Source: Candidatus Mycobacterium wuenschmannii
GTDB taxonomy: Bacteria > Actinomycetota > Actinomycetes > Mycobacteriales > Mycobacteriaceae
DNA length: 64,000 nucleotides
Direction of reading: 5' to 3'
NCBI RefSeq assembly: GCF_030252325.1
Contig: NZ_CP126981.1
Coordinates: forward strand, 558,001-622,000
In this document: in pieces, positions 9,028 through 16,208 of the stretch
Numbering within the stretch: the first letter of the stretch is position 1
Layout: every line of letters starts with the position of its first letter
Notes under the pieces: generated by a model
Told to the model about the DNA's origin: nothing
Databases searched by the model: none
Seen by the model: only the letters and a program-made list of their open reading frames with translations
Program-made: the position numbers and the translations under genes

Positions 9028-9521
9028 TGCGCTAAGTGATACCCCGTCTTCTTGTCCAGCAAAACGACAGTGGAGACCGGATCGCGGTAGGCCTCCCAAT
9101 AGACCCCGCCGCGAACGATGGCGCCGGCCGGCGCGTTCGTCAGCGCGGCGTCTAGTGCGTCGGGTGCGTCGGATGCGCGGGATTTGTACGCGTCACCGAA
9201 CGGGGTCACGCCGTCGAAAGTGAAGTCGGTGACCATCTGGTACGGGTTGGGCACCCGCACCGCGTGGATCGCCACGTCGGCGCGCATCACCGCGCTGTTC
9301 GGGAAACTCTTGACCGGGACGCCCACGCGGTTGTAGCCGAAACCGGGGGGCGGGTCGACGGGCTGCACGCTGGTCACCGTGACGTCGGCGATCATCTTGC
9401 CGGTGTCGACGCGCAACGTGTCGCCGAGGTGGCCGATCGGTGCGTCGCCGGCGGACGCGCGGGGGACCGCGATGAATGTGGCCGCGATGACGGCAATCAC
9501 GGCAACCAGGTAGCGGTGCAT
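9015..9521 (-). CDS. Exported DUF1942 (MPT63-like) protein
   Basis: The 168-residue protein has a clear signal peptide (MHRYLVAVIAVIAATFIAVP, cleavage after RASA). The mature part resembles the DUF1942/MPT63-like immunoglobulin-like secreted proteins of mycobacteria: a short beta-rich domain with TVTSVQPVDPPPGFGYN and RGGVYWEAYRDP. A strong ribosome site (AGGAGGAAAG) directly precedes the ATG. It fits Rv2668 in order. No enzymatic motif is seen, and the function is unknown. The downstream GNAT gene starts inside its last codons, suggesting translational coupling. Confidence 0.82.
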   Translation of the reverse strand: MHRYLVAVIAVIAATFIAVPRASAGDAPIGHLGDTLRVDTGKMIADVTVTSVQPVDPPPGFGYNRVGVPVKSFPNSAVMRADVAIHAVRVPNPYQMVTDFTFDGVTPFGDAYKSRASDAPDALDAALTNAPAGAIVRGGVYWEAYRDPVSTVVLLDKKTGYHLAQWNL

Positions 9522-9588
9522 CTTTCCTCCTCAGCGGTCATCGCATGATGGCACACCGTGCCTCGCACGTTGCCGGGTTGTGCAACGC

Positions 9589-10302
9589 TCAGCGTTTCTT
9601 GCCGGCGGCCAGCGAGGCCAGCACGGCGGCCAGATCGGTCTCGACCCGGGTCTTGTCGACGCCCGCCTGGTGCAGCAGACCGCTGCCGTCTTCGAGTTCG
9701 AGCAACGCGAGCAGCAGATGCTCCGTGCCGATGTAGTTGTGCCCCAAGCGAAGTGCTTCCCGAAACGTCAGCTCGAGCGCTTTGCGGGCGGAGCCGCTGA
9801 ACGGGATGAGGGCGGGCATTTTCGCGGCGGCGGGAGGCAAGGTGATCGACGTGCGCAGTGACTCGGGGTCGACGCGCTGCGCGCGCAGCAGCTTGGTGAC
9901 CAGTGCCTCGGGGTCACTCAGTGCGCCGAGAATCAGGTGGTCAGGTGTGATTTCATCGTTGCCGGCCTCGTGAGCCGACTTCTGCGCGGCGATCACGGAT
10001 TGGCGGGCGCGAGGTGTGAAGCGCTCGAAGCCGCCGTTCGGGTCGAGCGTCGTAGTCTCGGCGCGCAGCACGAAGCGCTTCTGGGCGGCCTGCTTGGTCA
10101 CGCCCATGCTCTTGCCGATGTCGGTCCAGGAGGCGCCCGAGCGCCGGGCCTGGTCGACGAAATGGCCTATCAGGTGGTCGGCGACTTCGCCGAGATGTTC
10201 CGCCGCCAGCACCGCGTCGCTGAGTTGGTCGAGCACGTCGGTGTGCACGGTCTTGATCGTGTTGATCATCTCGTCGAGGCGGACGGGCTGAGGTTGCGCC
10301 AT
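9589..10302 (-). CDS. clpC2: ClpC2: HTH plus Clp N-terminal repeat protein
   Basis: The 237-residue protein lacks the ATPase domains of ClpC. It has a helix-turn-helix-like segment (WTDIGKSMGVTKQAAQKRF, about residues 57-76) and then a double Clp-N repeat (FTPRARQSVIAAQKSAHEAG to the C-terminus), which is the region that binds cyclomarin-type antibiotics in ClpC1. Mycobacterial ClpC2 is reported to sequester such compounds and to control its own transcription; that is family knowledge. The promoter region just upstream carries two identical palindromes (see the next two entries), fitting autoregulation. Start ATG 10302 is preferred because a longer frame would run through the palindromes. Confidence 0.88.
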   Translation of the reverse strand: MAQPQPVRLDEMINTIKTVHTDVLDQLSDAVLAAEHLGEVADHLIGHFVDQARRSGASWTDIGKSMGVTKQAAQKRFVLRAETTTLDPNGGFERFTPRARQSVIAAQKSAHEAGNDEITPDHLILGALSDPEALVTKLLRAQRVDPESLRTSITLPPAAAKMPALIPFSGSARKALELTFREALRLGHNYIGTEHLLLALLELEDGSGLLHQAGVDKTRVETDLAAVLASLAAGKKR

Positions 10303-10304
10303 AT

Positions 10305-10323
10305 CGTCAACATTAGGTTGACG
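10305..10323. promoter_or_regulatory. Probable ClpC2 operator, copy 1
   Basis: A perfect 7+7 inverted repeat, CGTCAAC-N5-GTTGACG, lies directly before the clpC2 ATG (3 bases away). It matches copy 2 exactly in both arms and spacer length. The position and the helix-turn-helix of ClpC2 suggest the protein binds here and blocks its own expression. Confidence 0.7.
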
Positions 10324-10332
10324 CAGCAGCGA

Positions 10333-10351
10333 CGTCAACTTGACGTTGACG
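10333..10351. promoter_or_regulatory. Probable ClpC2 operator, copy 2
   Basis: This is a second perfect CGTCAAC-N5-GTTGACG palindrome, with centre 28 bp from that of copy 1. Both lie in the 57-bp gap between the SRPBCC gene and clpC2. Two identical operators in this gap imply two dimers bound side by side over the clpC2 promoter. Confidence 0.7.
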
Positions 10352-10359
10352 CGGGTGGG

Positions 10360-10845
10360 TCAGGCTTTCGGATATCCGCGCCGCACCGTGCGGTCCAGGA
10401 TGCCCAGTGACGCCCGCAGTGCGCCTTCGGAGATCACCGGGAAAATCTTTGCCTCGCGCCACTTTTCGTCGATGTTCGACCAGTCGTAAAAAGAGGTGAC
10501 GCGGGTACCGTCGCCCTGTGCGTCGGGCTCCAGCCGATAGCCGTACACATGGCCGATCTGCGGCCGGATCTGGCCCAGCACCGTCCAGGCGATCAGCTGG
10601 TCCTGCTCGAAATCCTCGATGGTGACGGTGACGTCGTACCTGCCGAGCTCGGGAAAGTCGTTGAGTGCCTCACGGTCCATGTGCACGACGAAGCTGTCCC
10701 CGGCCGCTGCCACCGATGCGCCGTCGGCATCCTGCAGCATGCCGGAGGAGTCGATGGCGACGTGCCCTTGCGGATCGCAGAGGACGGCGAAGATGTCGGC
10801 GGGCGGGGCGGCGATCGTGCGCTGGACTTCGATTCTGTCGGCCAT
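10360..10845 (-). CDS. SRPBCC (START/polyketide-cyclase-like) family protein
   Basis: The 161-residue protein begins MADRIEVQRTIAAPPADIFA, the typical first strand and helix of SRPBCC small-molecule-binding proteins. It then has YDVTVTIEDFEQDQLIAWTV and a C-terminal long helix (EGALRASLGILDRTV). Such proteins bind hydrophobic ligands or act as cyclase-like enzymes; no catalytic residues can be assigned. It is on the same strand as clpC2, 57 bp upstream of it, but the operator-rich gap suggests clpC2 has its own promoter. The ATG at 10845 is chosen from domain alignment; a much longer open frame upstream overlaps the divergent DUF732 gene and is not credible. Confidence 0.8.
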   Translation of the reverse strand: MADRIEVQRTIAAPPADIFAVLCDPQGHVAIDSSGMLQDADGASVAAAGDSFVVHMDREALNDFPELGRYDVTVTIEDFEQDQLIAWTVLGQIRPQIGHVYGYRLEPDAQGDGTRVTSFYDWSNIDEKWREAKIFPVISEGALRASLGILDRTVRRGYPKA

Positions 10846-10929
10846 TTGTCCGATCTTGGCAGCACTGCGGAGTCGATGTGGCGCTTCGGTGATCGCGACA
10901 AAGACGTCGAGGTGCGCGACGATGGACCG

Positions 10930-11292
10930 ATGACACATCTGACGGTGCGGGTGCTGGGGGTTGCCGCGCTGGGCCTGGTCGCGCTCGGGCCGGTCACCTC
11001 GGCGGGTGCGGACCCGGGTCTTGACGCGAGCTTCCTGGACGCCCTGACCAAGGCGGGCATCACGATCAAGAGCGAAACCGGCGCGATCAAGGCCGGGAAG
11101 TCCGCCTGCGGAATGATGGACCAGGGTCGCCCGGAAATCGATGTCGTCCAGCTCGTGACGAGGCAGAATCCGGGTCTGGATACGACCAGGGCGGCTCAGT
11201 TCACGGCAATCGCCGCCAGCGCGTACTGCCCGCAGCACCTCCGGCGTGCCGCCGACTCGCCGTCCCCTCCGTCGCCGATGCCGGCGGGCTGA
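10930..11292 (+). CDS. Exported DUF732 protein, copy 1
   Basis: The 120-residue protein has a signal peptide (cleavage near TSAGA-DPG) and a DUF732 domain. The pattern is DASFLDALTKAGITIK, then a Cys in KSACGMMDQG, and a second Cys in ASAYCPQH. These two cysteines are typical of this small helical exported family of mycobacteria, whose function is not known. It overlaps the start of the second copy in a TGATG junction, so the two are translationally coupled. The C-terminal tail is short and Pro/Ser rich. Confidence 0.82.
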   Translation: MTHLTVRVLGVAALGLVALGPVTSAGADPGLDASFLDALTKAGITIKSETGAIKAGKSACGMMDQGRPEIDVVQLVTRQNPGLDTTRAAQFTAIAASAYCPQHLRRAADSPSPPSPMPAG

Positions 11293-11666
11293 TGCGAAGT
11301 CTTCTGGCCGGGCTCGGCGTCGCAGTGGCGCTGAGTCTGGCGATCCCGGTGGGCGCCGACCCCGGTGTCGACGCCAGCTTTGTCGACGCGCTGACCAAGG
11401 CCGGCATCGGCTTCAACGACCCCAAGAATGCCGTCGAGGCGGCGAAGTCGGCGTGTGCGTTGATGGACGAGGGCAAGTCACAGTTCGACGTGGTTCAGCT
11501 TGTGATGCAACAGAATTCGCGAGTCACGACTGTCAACGCCGCCAAGTTCACTGCCATCGCGTCGAGCGCTTACTGCCCGCAATACCTGCAGCGGCTCAAA
11601 GACGGCGGCGGCCCGTCTCGGCAGCCGGACGGCGGAGTGGGAGCATCGGGCGGCGCGCAGCAGTAG
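11292..11666 (+). CDS. Exported DUF732 protein, copy 2
   Basis: The 124-residue protein is a tandem paralogue of the previous gene, sharing DASFVDALTKAGIGF, KSACALMDEGKSQFDVVQLV and ASSAYCPQYLQ. It has its own signal peptide (MRSLLAGLGVAVALSLAIPV, cleavage near VGA). The start codon overlaps the upstream stop (TGATG). The tail after residue 100 is Gly/Pro/Gln rich and probably disordered. The function is unknown; duplication with both cysteines retained suggests both copies fold and are secreted. Confidence 0.82.
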   Translation: MRSLLAGLGVAVALSLAIPVGADPGVDASFVDALTKAGIGFNDPKNAVEAAKSACALMDEGKSQFDVVQLVMQQNSRVTTVNAAKFTAIASSAYCPQYLQRLKDGGGPSRQPDGGVGASGGAQQ

Positions 11667-11848
11667 CTCGACGGCCGGCGGGGGTTCGCGCAGGTGATGC
11701 GCCGCGTTCACAAGCTCCAGCGTCGAATGACATTGTCATGCAATGGCTTTGCGGTGAGCGTTTAGAAGTGCGTGACCGGGGTAGTACTGCGCAGTCGCTC
11801 AGAACGCACGCGATTTCCTCTATTCCTTCAGTATCGCGAGGTGATTGC

Positions 11849-12076
11849 GTGCCGATGACTCACATTCTCAAGAAGCAGACTGGCGATGTGTGGTACCTGA
11901 CCACGCCGCAGGGCCAATTCGTCGACGCCGTGGTGGCGCCGAGTCAGGCCGAAGCCGCGCTCGCCGTCCAGCATCTGGTGCCGCGCGACGGCGCCTGGCA
12001 GGGCCGCCGCCACGGCCAGTACGCCTACCGGGCGCCGGGGCGGATCGAGGTCCGTCGCCGCGCGCAGCGCTTCTGA
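11849..12076 (+). CDS. Small hypothetical protein, 75 aa
   Basis: GTG at 11849 follows a GAGGTG ribosome site by about five bases; ATG at 11855 is an alternative. The product reads VPMTHILKKQTGDVWYLT and then a basic C-terminus (RRHGQYAYRAPGRIEVRRRA). There is no signal peptide or membrane segment. The strand is codon-biased like a real gene. I do not recognise the family. Its stop lies 4 bp before the IS target duplication, so the insertion left it intact. Confidence 0.55.
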   Translation: MPMTHILKKQTGDVWYLTTPQGQFVDAVVAPSQAEAALAVQHLVPRDGAWQGRRHGQYAYRAPGRIEVRRRAQRF

Positions 12077-12079
12077 ACG

Positions 12080-12085
12080 GCTAGA
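12080..12085. repeat. IS target-site duplication, left copy
   Basis: GCTAGA directly precedes the left IS end. The same six bases directly follow the right end at 13172-13177. Confidence 0.8.
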
Positions 12086-13171
12086 TGTACTCGGCTAAGA
12101 CGTTGTTGTCAGTCGGCTGATCGGGGGTTGGCCTCCGAGTGCTGTGTGGCGTCGTTGATTGTTGTAGTGGTCAAGCCAGGGGGCAAGGGCTGCGCTGCGG
12201 GCGTCATTGGTGGTGAAGATCTGGCGGTAGGCCCATTCGGTTTGCAGGGTTCGGTTGAAGCGCTCGACTTTGCCGTTCTGCCAAGGGCAATGCGGACGGA
12301 TGAATTTGTGCGTGGCATTGAGCGAGGCGATCACGTCGGCCACGGCGGCTGATCGCCGGTAACTGAAGTGGTTGTCGGTGATGACGCGCTCGATGCTGGT
12401 GACGCCGTACGCCGCGAAATACGTGGCGGCCCGGGTGAGAAACGCCGCGCACGTTTGGCCTTTCTCGTCAGCAAGGATCTCGGAATACGCCAAACGGGAG
12501 TGGTCATCGACAGCTGAGTGCACGTAATCGAATCCGGTGCCGGCGACCTTGTGGGCGTAGGTATCTCCGGCAGCCCGGCCGTTGGCCTTCCATCCACCGC
12601 CGGCCGGGATGCGGCCAATCTTTTTGACGTCCATATGGATTAGCTCGCCAGGTCGTGCTCGTTCATAGCGGACCGCGGTGGTTTTCGATGCGCGGATTGG
12701 TGTGCCGGTGAGCGGATCACAGTCACGCAGATACGGCACCTGGTGGCGTCGCAGGATCGTACTGACGGTGCGCGGCGAGACTCCAAGCTCGGCCCCGATC
12801 CAGTCTTGGCCGCGGCGCTCGCGCAGACGCAGGGCGATCACCTGAGCTTCGATCTCGGGTGCCGTACGGCGCGGGCACCGCTGCGGCCGTGACGATCGAT
12901 CCGCCAAACCCGCCGATCCGAGCTCGCGGAAACGCCGCACCCAGCGATGCGCGCACTGTCGTGAAACACCCAGTTCGGCCGCGACATGGGCAACCGGTCG
13001 TCGACCACCGATGATTCGATCGACGAGCAAAGCGCGGCCGTGAACGGTCAAACGGGCATTAGCGTGGGACACGAGGACCTCCGTGTGGTCGTGAAGACGT
13101 CAGATATCTCCACTAAGCCCGGAGGTCCTCCTCTCAATCAACAACCGTCACCAACGTGTCCGCCGAGTACA
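12086..13171 (-). mobile_element. Complete IS481-family insertion sequence, 1086 bp
   Basis: The left end begins TGTACTCGGCTAAGACGTTG and the right end, read inward on the other strand, begins TGTACTCGGCGGACACGTTG. These form imperfect terminal inverted repeats of about 24 bp with the first ten bases identical. Six-base target duplications (GCTAGA) flank it. One intact transposase gene fills nearly all of it. Intact frame, ends and duplications suggest a fairly recent insertion that could still be active. The host copy number cannot be judged from one window. Confidence 0.9.
12095..13072 (-). CDS. IS481-family transposase
   Basis: The 325-residue protein has an N-terminal helix-turn-helix (AAELGVSRQCAHRWVRRFRE, residues ~31-50), a second HTH-like part (IGAELGVSPRTVSTILRRH) and an integrase-core rve domain. 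The catalytic acidic triad is visible as D in HMDVKKIGRIP, D in ITDNHFSYR and E in NGKVERFNRTLQ. IS481 transposases are a single unshifted frame as here. It is full length and apparently functional. Confidence 0.93.
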   Translation of the reverse strand: MSHANARLTVHGRALLVDRIIGGRRPVAHVAAELGVSRQCAHRWVRRFRELGSAGLADRSSRPQRCPRRTAPEIEAQVIALRLRERRGQDWIGAELGVSPRTVSTILRRHQVPYLRDCDPLTGTPIRASKTTAVRYERARPGELIHMDVKKIGRIPAGGGWKANGRAAGDTYAHKVAGTGFDYVHSAVDDHSRLAYSEILADEKGQTCAAFLTRAATYFAAYGVTSIERVITDNHFSYRRSAAVADVIASLNATHKFIRPHCPWQNGKVERFNRTLQTEWAYRQIFTTNDARSAALAPWLDHYNNQRRHTALGGQPPISRLTTTS

Positions 13172-13177
13172 GCTAGA
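13172..13177. repeat. IS target-site duplication, right copy
   Basis: The GCTAGA copy is next to the right IS end. It contains, on the minus strand, the TAG stop codon (13173-13175) of the adjacent exported-protein gene. Confidence 0.8.
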
Positions 13178-13478
13178 ACCTGACCCAGACCCAATTCTGC
13201 GAGCCTTGGTCCCAGACCGGGTGTTGTTGCTGTGCCCACCAGGGTGGGGAAGGCGGCGGCGGAACATCGACCGGCGCGTAAGGCGGCGCGTACGCGGGCC
13301 GCACCACATACCAGTCGGGCGGAGCCGGTTGCGGATGACACTCACCGGTCCTGACGTTCCTTGCCCAATTTGGGTCGCAGCCCGCTGAGCTCACTGGCGA
13401 AGTCGCGAGTGCCGTGACGGTAAGCGGGATCGAGACCGTCGCGATGATCGTCATCGACCGGCAGAAAATCGTCGTCAT
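13173..13478 (-). CDS. Small exported Pro-rich protein
   Basis: The 101-residue protein has an N-terminal hydrophobic signal (IIATVSIPLTVTALATSP, cleavage near SSAG). The mature part has a CDPNWARNVRTGECHPQ block with two cysteines, then a Pro/Tyr/Trp-rich tail (PPPPSPPWWAQQQHPVW). Similar short exported proteins are common in mycobacteria and have no assigned function. The IS inserted at its stop codon and duplicated it, so the coding sequence is unchanged, but its native 3' untranslated region is now about 1.1 kb away. Confidence 0.7.
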   Translation of the reverse strand: MTTIFCRSMTIIATVSIPLTVTALATSPVSSAGCDPNWARNVRTGECHPQPAPPDWYVVRPAYAPPYAPVDVPPPPSPPWWAQQQHPVWDQGSQNWVWVRF

Positions 13479-13681
13479 CGCAGGCTTCCCTAGGAGATCC
13501 GGCGCCCTCGGTGGGCGTGGTCCAGCTTATGCAGAGATGCCTGCCGCGATGGCCGATTCGCCTGCTTTCCGTGAGCTCAGTCACCTTAGGTCCGAATCGG
13601 GCAGCCTTCGGGTAGTCCGGGCGTTGGTAGACGACAACGGCCACTAAACAAGAAGGTGACCTCGACACCAGCGAGGGTGAC

Positions 13682-13978
13682 ATGAGTCGCACGAATACCA
13701 ACGGGCACGGCATGATTCGCACATCTCTTCTGGCCGGCGGGGCCGCTGTGATTGCAGCCCTGACACTCGCCGCCCCCGCCCAGGGTGCCGCAATTGATTC
13801 CCGCTACGACATCTGTGCCGCGCTGCGTGGCGGCACCGGTCTCGCCGCCATCGAAACCACCCTTGAATCCCGCGGATACAACGCGACCAACGCGGGAGTC
13901 CTGACCGGCAACACAATTCGTGAGCACTGCCCCGACCAGGCCTCGAACGCGATGGCTCAGGCGCAGATCGCCGGCTGA
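13682..13978 (+). CDS. Small exported protein
   Basis: The 98-residue protein has a signal peptide (about residues 11-36, ending in PAQGA). The mature part carries two cysteines (DICAALRGG and REHCPDQ), a spacing reminiscent of DUF732-type helical exported proteins. The ATG at 13682 has a GAGGGTG ribosome site at a proper distance; ATG 13712 is a possible later start that would give a shorter leader. It stands alone between the small Pro-rich gene and the first PE-PPE-fold gene. The function is unknown. Confidence 0.7.
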   Translation: MSRTNTNGHGMIRTSLLAGGAAVIAALTLAAPAQGAAIDSRYDICAALRGGTGLAAIETTLESRGYNATNAGVLTGNTIREHCPDQASNAMAQAQIAG

Positions 13979-14045
13979 GTGCTACTTAGTGTGTGCGCGG
14001 GCGGCCGATTCTCGACCGCCCGCGCGACACATTCGCAGCCCGTTG

Positions 14046-14873
14046 TTACTGCCCGAACCACACGTTGATCAACGCGTCCCACAATTCCGGAATGGTGAGA
14101 GTCGGGATGTCGTGAATCGTCGTCAGCCCGTCGACGACCGAGGTGGCCGAACTGAGTTGGTCTTGTGTCAGTCCGAGATATGCCTCGTGAAGGCCCAGGC
14201 CGAGCAGGATCTCCTGCCACGTCGAGCCAATGGTGGTCGGCTGCGCCCAGACGTCGCCGTCGATGTTGTACACCTCGGTCGGGAACAGGTTGTCGGGGAC
14301 GCCGGTTGGGTTGGCGCCGAGCATGATGAATCGCAAGGCGTCGGTGGGGATGTGGTCAGCAGAGAGTTCGCGTTCAGCCAGAGCGGCGATTGCGCTGCTC
14401 TGTGAATACGTGAAAATCGTCAGCGGGTCGCTGCAGAAGCCCGCCGCGTTGCAGCCCATGTCCCCAGCCTCGTACTGGGAGACGATCGCGTTGACGAGAT
14501 CTTCTTGACCCTGCTGCACGCTCGGCAGGAAGCTGAAGGTCTCCGGCGTTGTCAACGCCACCAGCGACGCGTAGTTGCCTTCGTAGCCATTGGGATCGAG
14601 GTACAGGCTTGCCGCCTCGGTCATATAGGAGGCGGTCGGCGTCGGCATTCCGGTCGCACCGAGAATGAGTGCGTTGGTTGACCCCTCCAGGAAATCGGTG
14701 TCGGACGGCCCTGGCACCGAAACGCTGCTAGAGACGCCGGCGCTCGGACCGAGCAGCCAGTCGATGACACTGGACGCTGTGGCCCAGAAGTCGCTGTTGG
14801 AATCGGCATTGGCCGGACTGGCAAAGGCTATGGCGGCGCCGCACAATGCGGCACCGAGAATGGTTTTTTTCAT
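14046..14873 (-). CDS. Exported PE-PPE-fold (PF08237-like) serine hydrolase, copy 1
   Basis: The 275-residue protein has a signal peptide (MKKTILGAALCGAAIAFASP, cleavage near ANA-DSN). The mature part resembles the PE-PPE C-terminal alpha/beta-hydrolase domain, although no PE or PPE domain is present. The nucleophile block is TIFTYSQSSAIAAL, where the family's GxSxS/G pentapeptide has Thr in place of the first Gly. LRFIMLGANPTGVPDNLFPT and DGLTTIHDIPTL are strongly shared with the two other copies in this window. A ribosome site (AGGGGGAA) precedes ATG 14873. Homologous stand-alone domains (Rv1184c/Chp type) act in envelope lipid acyl transfer; a similar role is a guess. Confidence 0.82.
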   Translation of the reverse strand: MKKTILGAALCGAAIAFASPANADSNSDFWATASSVIDWLLGPSAGVSSSVSVPGPSDTDFLEGSTNALILGATGMPTPTASYMTEAASLYLDPNGYEGNYASLVALTTPETFSFLPSVQQGQEDLVNAIVSQYEAGDMGCNAAGFCSDPLTIFTYSQSSAIAALAERELSADHIPTDALRFIMLGANPTGVPDNLFPTEVYNIDGDVWAQPTTIGSTWQEILLGLGLHEAYLGLTQDQLSSATSVVDGLTTIHDIPTLTIPELWDALINVWFGQ

Positions 14874-15311
14874 TGATTCCCCCTTGATGTGATGATCAGA
14901 GCTGTAGTTGTCGAGCCCTAAGGTTCGGCTGGCAACTGCGCTGTCTTCCCCCGGTGGCTGGGATGAGAATCTCTCAGCCGCGATTAAGGTAGCGCTCAAA
15001 GTTTGTCCGAGATATGGGAATTCAATGAAACTTATATGCCTTTTTTGAGCCGTTATTGAGACCGCGAGAAGGATTTCGGCCGCTTGCGCGCACCCTTATC
15101 GCCGCTTGTGGGTGAACGGATATCCGGCGACGCGTTGCAGAGACACGACGCTGCACTCACGGTTTTATTGATTGCGCCCGGAACGAGGTCCAATCGTCGG
15201 TCGGCGAAACCCTGGCGGCCAGGGGCCGCGCTGCGCATCCTGCAACTCGATGCCGGTCGGCCCCGGCATGTCGTGGATCGTTCGTCAGGCCATTGGCACA
15301 GAATCCGCGCT
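14874..15311. other. 438-bp gap between PE-PPE-fold copies 1 and 2
   Basis: The gap holds the 5' region of copy 1, including the shared motif described in the next entry. The remainder (about 15000-15300) has low coding character on both strands and no recognisable RNA. No terminator is obvious for copy 2, which ends at 15312. Confidence 0.5.
14946..14990 (-). promoter_or_regulatory. Shared upstream motif, PE-PPE-fold copy 1
   Basis: On the plus strand it reads TTCCCCCGG, then the inverted repeat TGAGA-ATC-TCTCA (14964-14976), then GCCGCGATTAAGG. Nearly the same block stands in front of copy 3 (47416-47460), and the TCTCAG-CG-AAG part recurs before copy 2 and before the PGRS gene. The distance from the palindrome to the ATG is about 95 bp. 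Confidence 0.6.
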
Positions 15312-16208
15312 CTAGCTGGCCCCCGCGCCGAAGGCGCCGATCAGCGCGTCCCAGAATGCCGTTCCGGTAAGCGTTGGAAGCTCGTGAAGGATCGTCATTC
15401 CATCGGTGACGGTAGAGGCCGAAGCAATTTCGGACGGAGTCAGCCCCAGGTAAACCTCGTGCAAGACCATTCCCGTGAGCAGGTCCTGCCAGCTTGTGCC
15501 CAGTGAGCCGGGTTGGGCCCAGGTATCGCCGTTGATGTCGTAGATCATCGTCGGGAAGAGGTCATTCGGAGCGCCGAGCGGGTTGGCCCCGAGCATCACG
15601 AACCGGAGCGCGTCGTCGGGGATTTTGTCGGCAGAAAGTTGCTGCTCCGCAAGAGACGCGATCAGGCTGCTCTGCGAGTAGGTGAAAATTGTCAGCGGAT
15701 CGCTGCAGATGCCGGCGGCGTTACAGCCCATGTCACCTGCGTTGTAGTCGGCGACAATGGTATTGATCAGGATCTGCTCACCTTGGGACACGCTCGAATC
15801 GAAGCTGAAGGTTTCCGGGGTGGTCAGCGCCAACGCCGAATCGAAATTTCCGTCGTACCCGTTGGGCTCGAGATAGAGGTTCAATGCGTCGCTGACATAG
15901 TTGGCGCTCGGTGTCGATACGCCGGTGGCACCGAGGACCAGTGCGTGGGTCGAACCCGACAGGAATTCGGCACCGTCGCCGCCGCCAACCGGATCTGGCA
16001 GCGATCCGTTACCTGGATTGAAAAGATTTTCGAGACCAATCAGAGCCGTCAACCAGTTGTTGGTACTACTCGCAGCAGCCATCTCGGCGAACCAGTTGTC
16101 AATGGCGGTCAAACCGGACAACCAATCGTTGCTGCTGTCGGCTTTCGCGGTGCCGGAAAAAGCAATGGCAACGCCGCAAAGCGCGGCGGCCAAAATCGTC
16201 TTTTTCAT
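15312..16208 (-). CDS. Exported PE-PPE-fold serine hydrolase, copy 2
   Basis: The 298-residue paralogue of the previous hydrolase has the signal peptide MKKTILAAALCGVAIAFSGT with cleavage near AKA-DSS. Between the signal and the hydrolase domain it has an extra ~20 residues (NWFAEMAAASSTNNW). The nucleophile block TIFTYSQSSLIASL, LRFVMLGANPLGAPNDLFPT and DGMTILHELPTL are conserved. A GGGGGAAA ribosome site lies before ATG 16208. Two tandem copies here and one 30 kb away, all on the same strand, point to local duplication followed by separation or insertion. Confidence 0.82.
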   Translation of the reverse strand: MKKTILAAALCGVAIAFSGTAKADSSNDWLSGLTAIDNWFAEMAAASSTNNWLTALIGLENLFNPGNGSLPDPVGGGDGAEFLSGSTHALVLGATGVSTPSANYVSDALNLYLEPNGYDGNFDSALALTTPETFSFDSSVSQGEQILINTIVADYNAGDMGCNAAGICSDPLTIFTYSQSSLIASLAEQQLSADKIPDDALRFVMLGANPLGAPNDLFPTMIYDINGDTWAQPGSLGTSWQDLLTGMVLHEVYLGLTPSEIASASTVTDGMTILHELPTLTGTAFWDALIGAFGAGAS

